From contig JACQTY010000059.1 in the NCBI GenBank assembly GCA_016210545.1, positions 1 through 39,432 on the forward strand: a stretch of DNA of 39,432 nt, read 5' to 3'. Positions 34,428-39,432 of the stretch are shown piece after piece. Within the stretch, counting starts at the first letter, position 1, and every line of letters starts with the position of its first letter. The notes beneath the pieces are model-generated. The model had not been told where the DNA came from and did no database searches. It was given only the letters and a program-made list of their open reading frames with translations. Made by a program: the position numbers and the translations under genes. This DNA comes from Chloroflexota bacterium (GTDB lineage: Bacteria > Chloroflexota > Dehalococcoidia > JACVQG01).

Positions 34428-35228
34428 ATGCTTTTCATGGGAATAGACATAGGCTCCCGCGGCGCTAAGGGAGTCGTTATTGAGGACAATCAGATAGCTA
34501 CCGCCTTCATCGGCGATACCGGCCCGGAGAGCGTCAAGACATCGGAGATGGTCCGGGACAACATGCTCGCCAAGCTGGGCATGGACATGAGCAAGATCAC
34601 CTACACTATGGCCACCGGCTACGGCCGGGTGCTGGTCCCGTTCGCTGCGGAGAACGTCTCCGAGATTTCGGCCCACGCCAAGGGCGCCCACTGGTATTTC
34701 CCATCGGTGCGGACCATCCTGGACATGGGGGGGCAGGACTGCAAGGCCATCAACGTCAACGACAAAGGCCAGGTTACCAAGTTCATCATGAACGACAAAT
34801 GCGCCGGCGGCACGGGGCGCTTCCTGGAGCTTATTGCCAGCGTGCTGGGGCTGCGCCTGGAGGACATCGGCCAGACATCCCTGGAGTCCAAGAAGAACTT
34901 CCCCTTCAACACGGTATGCGCCGTTTTCGCCAAGTCCGAGGCCATCTCTCTGATGAAGAAAGGCACCCCCAAGTCGGACATACTGGCGGGCTTGCACGAC
35001 GCCATCGCCGTGCGCTGCTATAACCTGCTGAAGCGGGTGAACATCGAGAAGGACTTCACCATCACCGGCGGGATCGCCAAGAACCAGGGGATGGTGGCCA
35101 AGATAAAGGAGAAGCTGGGCATGGAGCCGGTGCTGGCGCCCGACCCGCAGATCATGGGCGCTCTGGGGGCGTCCCTCTTTGCCAGAGAGCGGTATATGGC
35201 CAAGCAGAACGCTGCGCCGGCATCGTAA
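34428..35228 (+). CDS. BadF/BadG/BcrA/BcrD-family ATPase, BcrA/BadF/BzdQ-like
   Basis: Protein of 266 residues, paralogous to the previous gene with cluster cysteines at the same positions: Cys125 in MNDKCAGGTGRF and Cys164 in NTVCAVFAKSE. Other motifs are GIDIGSRGAK (5-14), DMGGQD (99-104) and TITGGIAKNQG. The MNDKCA-GTGRF and MGGQD patterns are those of BcrA and of HgdC-type dehydratase activators. Both ATPase subunits are short, as in Azoarcus-type (Bzd) enzymes. Two different ATPase subunits favour a benzoyl-CoA reductase-like heterodimer over a dehydratase activator homodimer. Confidence 0.88.
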   Translation: MLFMGIDIGSRGAKGVVIEDNQIATAFIGDTGPESVKTSEMVRDNMLAKLGMDMSKITYTMATGYGRVLVPFAAENVSEISAHAKGAHWYFPSVRTILDMGGQDCKAINVNDKGQVTKFIMNDKCAGGTGRFLELIASVLGLRLEDIGQTSLESKKNFPFNTVCAVFAKSEAISLMKKGTPKSDILAGLHDAIAVRCYNLLKRVNIEKDFTITGGIAKNQGMVAKIKEKLGMEPVLAPDPQIMGALGASLFARERYMAKQNAAPAS

Positions 35229-35243
35229 CGACCGGTCCGCGAC

Positions 35244-35380
35244 GTAGGGGCGATTCACGAATCGCCCCCGGGGTATCGCAACAGGGAGCGTCCCCGATGT
35301 ATCGGGGTGGGGTTTTAGGGGTGTCCCCTAAAATACCTTAACCCCCCCTTCTCCCACAGCGGGAGAAGGGGGCCAGGGGG
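35244..35380. repeat. cluster of hairpins between ATPase and ferredoxin genes
   Basis: It contains GTAGGGGCGATTCACGAATC (35244-), the hairpin CCCCGATGTATCGGGG (35292-35307) and a perfect 9-bp stem TTTTAGGGG/CCCCTAAAA (35313-35333). A GGAGAAGGGGG palindrome lies around 35349-35375. The 9-bp stem could attenuate transcription into the ferredoxin gene. Confidence 0.6.
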
Positions 35381-35392
35381 ATGAGGGTTCCA

Positions 35393-35668
35393 ATGGAAGC
35401 TAACTACGGTTACTCTGACGGTTCAGGCGACTACTTCATCATAGTGGATACTGATAAGTGCAACGGCTGCGGCGATTGCGTCACCGCCTGCCCGGAGCGC
35501 GTGTTTGAAGTCGCTCCCGACGACTACGGCAAGAAGGTGGCGCTGGTCAAGGAGTCCGTGGCCAGCAAGGTGAGCTACGTTTGCCCCGGCTACAAGCCCT
35601 GCTCGGCCAACGTCGAGACCACCTGCCACACCGCCTGCAAGATGGGGGCCATCTCCCATACGTGGTAG
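35393..35668 (+). CDS. 2[4Fe-4S]-type ferredoxin with atypical second motif
   Basis: Protein of 91 residues. The first cluster motif is canonical, CNGCGDCVTACP (C23, C26, C29, C33). The second is C64-x5-C70-x7-C78-x3-C82, far from the usual CxxCxxCxxxC. ATG 35393 follows GAGGG; an ATG 12 bp upstream is also in frame. Ferredoxins in benzoyl-CoA reductase operons carry electrons to the ATPase subunits, and this gene's position fits that job. A repeat cluster separates it from the ATPase genes, so it may be expressed at a different level. Confidence 0.87.
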   Translation: MEANYGYSDGSGDYFIIVDTDKCNGCGDCVTACPERVFEVAPDDYGKKVALVKESVASKVSYVCPGYKPCSANVETTCHTACKMGAISHTW

Positions 35669-35715
35669 TTGACCTGACCCCAACCCCTTCCCGGTTCGGG
35701 AGGGGCCACGGCAAC

Positions 35716-35744
35716 TTGCCGTTGCCAGCCAACTGTGCCAGAAT
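35716..35744 (+). promoter_or_regulatory. possible leaderless promoter for the SCO1 gene
   Basis: TTGCCG (35716-35721) and CAGAAT (35739-35744) are 17 bp apart. Transcription would begin at about the ATG (35751), which fits the absence of a Shine-Dalgarno site. Confidence 0.4.
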
Positions 35745-35750
35745 GTAGCT

Positions 35751-36506
35751 ATGATACGCTGGCTGAAACGCTACTGGGTATGGATAGTCGCCCCGCTGGC
35801 GCTTTTCCTCGCCTTGAGCGTCTCTGCACGATTCATTGGTCCTCCACAAATCCTGGCGCCCTCCTTTGAACTTACTGACCAGAAAGGCGAGACGGTCTCC
35901 CTCGCTTCGCTCCAGGGGAAAGCCGTGGCCCTCACCTTCCTCTACACCTACTGCCCCGATACCTGTCCCCTCTATGTAGGCAAGATGTACCGGGCATTCG
36001 ACAAGATCGCTTCGGTACAGGACGAGGTCGCCGTAGTGGTGGTGACCGTGGACCCGGAAAGGGATACCCCGGAAACCATTAAGTCCTACACCTCCCGCTG
36101 GCCCTCCGGGTGGCATTTCCTCACCGGGAGCCCCGGGCAGTTGCAGACCGTCTGGGGCGACTACGGGATCGCCGTGCAAAAGGAGTCTGGGGTCTCCGAC
36201 GACCACGGCGAACATGCCAGTTACAGCGTGAGCCATACCGCCAAGGTAGTCCTCATCGATACCAGCGGCTTCCAGGCCACCGAACTGAAAGGTGAGTGGC
36301 AGCCGGATGAGCTGGCCGGGAGGCTCCAGGCGCTGGCCGAAGGCAGGCCAGTCCCGGGCCAGTCCTTGTCGCAGACGGCGATGGCCTTTCTGTACAACTG
36401 CGGCTCAGTGGTGTTCGCCGGGCTGGGCCAGGCCGTTACCCACGCCGTGACCACAGCGATAATTCTGGCCAGTGTCGGCCTGCTATTTGTAGTGTTGTGG
36501 CGGTAG
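35751..36506 (+). CDS. SCO1/SenC-family copper chaperone, membrane-anchored
   Basis: Protein of 251 residues. An N-terminal membrane anchor (about 9-28) precedes a thioredoxin-like domain with the copper motif YCPDTCP (C68, C72) and His162 (SHTAKVVLID). An extra C-terminal hydrophobic helix (about 228-250) would anchor both ends. SCO proteins deliver copper to the CuA site of cytochrome c oxidase or act as thiol-disulphide reductants. No oxidase gene is in the window. It ends convergent to the next gene across a strong hairpin pair. Confidence 0.9.
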   Translation: MIRWLKRYWVWIVAPLALFLALSVSARFIGPPQILAPSFELTDQKGETVSLASLQGKAVALTFLYTYCPDTCPLYVGKMYRAFDKIASVQDEVAVVVVTVDPERDTPETIKSYTSRWPSGWHFLTGSPGQLQTVWGDYGIAVQKESGVSDDHGEHASYSVSHTAKVVLIDTSGFQATELKGEWQPDELAGRLQALAEGRPVPGQSLSQTAMAFLYNCGSVVFAGLGQAVTHAVTTAIILASVGLLFVVLWR

Positions 36507-36565
36507 GCCGCTACGTCAGACGTGGGATCCGATGGGCGACAAGACTCAGTCAAAATCCCCCGTTC

Positions 36566-36616
36566 AGACGCGCCCTACCGGGGCGCGTCTAAACACCCCC
36601 TTTACGCAAAGGGGGT
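36566..36616. terminator. bidirectional terminator-like hairpin pair
   Basis: AGACGCGCCC (36566-36575) pairs with GGGCGCGTCT (36581-36590) around a 5-nt loop. A second stem CCCCCTTT/AAAGGGGG follows (about 36596-36616). They lie between the convergent SCO1 and hydrolase genes and match a dispersed repeat type seen near position 1. Confidence 0.6.
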
Positions 36617-36630
36617 AAGCGGGATTCCCC

Positions 36631-37575
36631 CTACTGCTTCAGGTTCTTCTCCAGGAATGCCAGGGTCAGCGGCCAGGCCTCGGCGGCCGCTTCCCGGTTG
36701 TGGCGCTCGCCGGTATCGTTGAAGAAGGCATGAGCGGCGCCGGAATACACTTTGTATTCAAATGACTTCCCGTATTTTTTCATGGCCTCGGCCAGAGTGG
36801 GCACATTGACGGTCAGCCGTGTGTCCAGCTCTCCGTATATCCCCAGCACTGACGCGGTGATATTGGCCACGTCATCCAGAGTGGCCGGATTGGGACCGTA
36901 GTACACGACCGCCGCCCGCAGGTCCTTGTTGTTGGTGGCGAAGCGCAGGGAGTTGCCCCCGCCCCAGCAGTAGCCGATAACGCCAAGGCGGTCAGCCTTC
37001 ACAAAGCTTTGCCCCTTGAGATAGGCGACGGCAGCGTTAAGGTCCTGGGTGATCCCATTGGGATCCAGCTTGCCTATGGCCGCTACAGCAGCATCGGTTG
37101 TGGTGAATTGGTCAGTGCCCCCCACCCGGGACAGAAGGTCGACTGCCAGCGCCGTGTAGCCCTGGTTGGCAAAGCGCCGGGCAACGTCCTTGATGTGGTC
37201 AGTCAGGCCGCGGTTCTCGTGGATGACGATCAGGCCCGGAAATGGCCCACCGGACTTCGGCCTGGCTTGATACGCCTTTATGGTCCCCCCTTCGCTGGTG
37301 AACTGCACCGTGACGGCATCGACGGCGTCAGGGGCTACCGCTCCGGGAGGGCCGCCGGCCAGGGTGGGTCCCGGTACGAAGGGAGCAGCCGCCGCCGGAG
37401 GCGCCGGTGGCGCGGGCGGGGCAGCCGTGGGTTGCGGGGCCGGAGCAGCGCAAGCGGCCAGAACGAACGCCACGGCGAGCACCCCGGTCAGCAACGTGGC
37501 GACAAATCCGGTGTGCCGCCCGTGATATCGCCACGTCAGGGCAACAGCCTGAAAGTTCCTATTTCTCACTGTCAT
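36631..37575 (-). CDS. exported dienelactone hydrolase-family lipoprotein
   Basis: Protein of 314 residues. The N-terminal signal ends in LAAC with lipidation at Cys42, then an Ala/Pro-rich linker (about 43-80), then an alpha/beta-hydrolase domain. The DLH catalytic triad is present: Cys203 in GYCWGGG, Asp251 in ELDTR and His282 in AAHAFF, with Glu120 (IHENRGL) in the usual supporting place. The start is firm: GGAGGTGATC, fully complementary to the 16S 3' end, lies just upstream. DLH enzymes hydrolyse dienelactones in chlorocatechol breakdown, but exported members are probably broader esterases. The substrate is unknown. Confidence 0.88.
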   Translation of the reverse strand: MTVRNRNFQAVALTWRYHGRHTGFVATLLTGVLAVAFVLAACAAPAPQPTAAPPAPPAPPAAAAPFVPGPTLAGGPPGAVAPDAVDAVTVQFTSEGGTIKAYQARPKSGGPFPGLIVIHENRGLTDHIKDVARRFANQGYTALAVDLLSRVGGTDQFTTTDAAVAAIGKLDPNGITQDLNAAVAYLKGQSFVKADRLGVIGYCWGGGNSLRFATNNKDLRAAVVYYGPNPATLDDVANITASVLGIYGELDTRLTVNVPTLAEAMKKYGKSFEYKVYSGAAHAFFNDTGERHNREAAAEAWPLTLAFLEKNLKQ

Positions 37576-37808
37576 ATGATCACCTCCAAAAGATCCTGCA
37601 CTTGCGCAGGGAAAACGTTGGACTCCGGCGGACGGCGGCCTCCACCGCTTGCCGAGGTGTCAGCCAGCTTGATAGTCGAAATTGGTGGACTGCCGGTACC
37701 GGAGAAGCTATCGTCCACCTCCTCAAAAGTATCTGCTAATGCATAGCATTCTTAGTATTATCCCATGCCGATGGGTTGAAAGCAACTAATCTTCAGATTC
37801 GAAAACTG
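37576..37808. other. intergenic region upstream of the hydrolase gene
   Basis: No gene. It includes a TGCTA-ATGCA-TAGCA palindrome (about 37735-37749) that could be an operator for the minus-strand hydrolase gene. A clear promoter was not found. Confidence 0.35.
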
Positions 37809-38024
37809 GTAGGGGTGGGGTTTGAAACCACATGTTCCAACATATTCCTAACCAGATAGCGGTAACTAATCTAAGGCATAGGGGAGATGGCCCCGCAGTG
37901 CTCACGTCTCCGGGATTCCGGCTCGGTGGCCGGAATGACAGGTGGTGTAGCGCCTCTCGCTATCTGTCTAAGTACGGGTGCTCAAGGCATTCTGTTGGAA
38001 CGAGTGGGTTTGAAACCCGCCCCC
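37809..38024. repeat. 216-bp MITE-like inverted repeat with nested element
   Basis: The left arm has GTTTGAAACC (37820-37829) and TGTTCCAACA (37833-37842). The right arm has TGTTGGAAC (37993-38001) and GGTTTGAAACC (38007-38017). Inner arms GATAGCG and CGCTATC also pair. A half copy of the element at 30809-30894 is nested at 37912-37940. Confidence 0.7.
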
Positions 38025-38090
38025 GCAACTGCGTGCGGCGGGCGCCCCAGCGCCGGCCCGCCTCATAGGTGACGTGGGATATTGCCTGTG

Positions 38091-38120
38091 TTGACAGCAC
38101 CTTTGCCCTGTGCCTATAAT
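38091..38120 (+). promoter_or_regulatory. consensus sigma-70-type promoter of the PaaK-like gene
   Basis: Perfect TTGACA (38091-38096) and perfect TATAAT (38115-38120) with an 18-bp spacer. Transcription would start near 38127, with GGAGG at 38153-38157 before the ATG at 38164. Confidence 0.8.
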
Positions 38121-38163
38121 CTGTTAAATTTGCTCCGCCCACCCGCCGCTTCGGAGGACACAT

Positions 38164-39432
38164 ATGGACGCTACGACCTACTACGATCCCGCCCTGGAGA
38201 CCATGCCCGCTGCTGACAGGAGGAATTACACCAATCAGCGGCTCCGGCGCATTATTCGCTTTGCCTATGACAAGGCGCCGGCAATGAGGGAGAAGCTGGA
38301 CAAGGCCGGGCTTTCCCCCGAGGCCATTCGTACCATGGATGACCTGCCTAACATACCCATTACTCGCAAAGAGGACCTGCCCAAACTCCAGAGAGCAAAG
38401 CCGCCGTTCGGCGGCTTTGTCACCGTTCCTCCCAGCGCCCTGGAGTGGATCATTGTCAATCCCGGCCCTTTGTACGTGCCGTCTCACACCGAGGAGTGCT
38501 ACCAGAGCACCGCCAAGGCGCTCTACGCCGGGGGATTTCGCAAGGGGCATCTGGTGGTGAACACCTTCGGCTATAACTATCATGCGGCCTGGCTCATCAC
38601 CGAGGGCCTGCGGCGGCTGGGGGTCACAGTCATACCTACCGGCGTGGGCAACACCGAGTTCCAGGTGCAGGTGATGCACGATCTCCAGGCCAGCGGTTTC
38701 CTGGGCACACCCAGCTTCCTGAATAACATCATCAAGAAGGCCGGGGAACTGGGCTACGATTTCCGTCGGGATTTCCCGCTGAAGGTAGCCATGGTTGGCG
38801 GCGAGCCTGCGCCGCCAGCTTTGAAGAAGAGCTTCCAGGAGGACTACGGCCTGAGCACCCCCGACCTCTACGGCAATACCGAGGTCGGCACATTGGGATT
38901 CGATTGCCTTCTCAAGACCGGCTTCCACGTGCCGGACGAGATATGCGTAGAGGTAGTCGATCCAGCCACCGGCCGGCAACTGGGTCCCGGCGAGGAGGGC
39001 GAGGTGGTGGTGACGCCGTTCTACGAGATCTATCCTGTACTTCGCCTCGGGACCGGCGATCTTTCCGCCTTTACTGATGACGTGTGCCCCTGCGGGCGCA
39101 CCTCCCGGCGTCTTCTGGGCATACGCGGACGCGTCGGCGATGCTGTGCGGGTGCGGGCTATCTTCGTTTTCCCCCACCAGTTGCAGGCTGTAGTCTCCAG
39201 GTTCGCAGAGGCGGGCCGGTACCAGTTGGTTGTCAGTCGCGTCAAGGAGCGGGACTATCTCACCCTGAAGGTGGAGACGCAACAGGCAGCCCCCGAAGGG
39301 CTGGCCGAGGCCGTTGCCAAAAGCTTCCAGGATGCCTGCGGGCTGAAGATGGACAAGGTGGACTTTGTGGCCCCGGGATCTATCCCCGAGGGGTCTAAGC
39401 CGCTTCTGGATGAGAGAAAGTGGGAACAATAG
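38164..39432 (+). CDS. phenylacetate-CoA ligase (PaaK)-like adenylate-forming enzyme, atypical
   Basis: Protein of 422 residues, typical PaaK length, complete to the last base of the window. Family features are YNYH-AAW, GTPSFL, VGGEP, YGNTE (236-240), RLGTGDLSAF and GRVGDAVRVRA. A late lysine in EGSKPLLDER could be the catalytic one. The phosphate-binding loop, normally an SSGTTGxPT-like motif, is replaced by VNPGPLYVP (about 98-106), so ATP use is in doubt. PaaK enzymes activate phenylacetate or other aryl acids as CoA thioesters. Beside a benzoyl-CoA reductase-like cluster, a role in aromatic acid activation is attractive but unproven. It has its own consensus promoter. Confidence 0.82.
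   Translation: MDATTYYDPALETMPAADRRNYTNQRLRRIIRFAYDKAPAMREKLDKAGLSPEAIRTMDDLPNIPITRKEDLPKLQRAKPPFGGFVTVPPSALEWIIVNPGPLYVPSHTEECYQSTAKALYAGGFRKGHLVVNTFGYNYHAAWLITEGLRRLGVTVIPTGVGNTEFQVQVMHDLQASGFLGTPSFLNNIIKKAGELGYDFRRDFPLKVAMVGGEPAPPALKKSFQEDYGLSTPDLYGNTEVGTLGFDCLLKTGFHVPDEICVEVVDPATGRQLGPGEEGEVVVTPFYEIYPVLRLGTGDLSAFTDDVCPCGRTSRRLLGIRGRVGDAVRVRAIFVFPHQLQAVVSRFAEAGRYQLVVSRVKERDYLTLKVETQQAAPEGLAEAVAKSFQDACGLKMDKVDFVAPGSIPEGSKPLLDERKWEQ

Noticed and set aside
37960-39429. 489-codon minus-strand ORF
   Set aside because: It is the antisense shadow of the PaaK-like gene, which has a consensus promoter, a ribosome site and family motifs. The long antisense frames at 22848-23795, 29544-30533 and 32293-33582 are likewise shadows.

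Overview
The window looks like the chromosome of an uncultivated, moderately GC-rich bacterium. The best guess is a Chloroflexota member of the Dehalococcoidia/SAR202 kind. This is an inference from gene content, GTG starts, and dense families of short palindromic intergenic repeats; there is no rRNA or marker gene to prove it. Nearly all gaps between genes carry such repeats, and several apparent ORF extensions are only translated repeat.

Region 1 (about 270-15743, + strand) is a signalling island. It holds a soluble histidine kinase with eleven PAS domains, a twin-receiver protein, a REC-GAF-NarX-type kinase, a 1687-residue kinase-like/AAA/GAF/HisKA_2 fusion, and a REC-PAS-histidine kinase. 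A DUF559 nuclease-like gene, bracketed by paired 87-bp repeats, is wedged between the second and third signalling genes.

Region 2 (15896-20195) is accessory DNA. A PIN/UPF0175 toxin-antitoxin pair lies beside a 2.9-kb relic bounded by a perfect 49-bp repeat of the 3' half of tRNA-Lys(CUU). The relic has the layout of a decayed integrative element. It holds a frameshifted DUF3800 gene, a collagen-like lipoprotein gene and broken minus-strand genes, but no visible integrase.

Region 3 (20216-25696) is mixed metabolism: a universal stress protein, a PanE-like reductase, a possible molybdoenzyme fragment, a bicupin, a 10-formyl-THF hydrolase-like protein and a DUF2283 protein.

Region 4 (26120-28642, - strand) is a compact restriction-modification operon: C5-cytosine methyltransferase, Vsr mismatch endonuclease and a DUF4928 protein.

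Region 5 (29436-39432) resembles an ATP-dependent (class I) benzoyl-CoA reductase locus. It has one BcrC/HgdB-like subunit, two BcrB-like paralogues, two ASKHA-type ATPase/activator subunits (BcrD- and BcrA-like) and a ferredoxin. Nearby are a SCO1-type copper chaperone, a secreted dienelactone-hydrolase-like lipoprotein and a PaaK-like acyl-CoA ligase homologue behind a consensus promoter. The likely logic is that ferredoxin feeds electrons to the ATPase subunits, which drive reduction or dehydration of an acyl-CoA, possibly aromatic. The extra BcrB-like subunit and the odd ligase leave the true substrate open.
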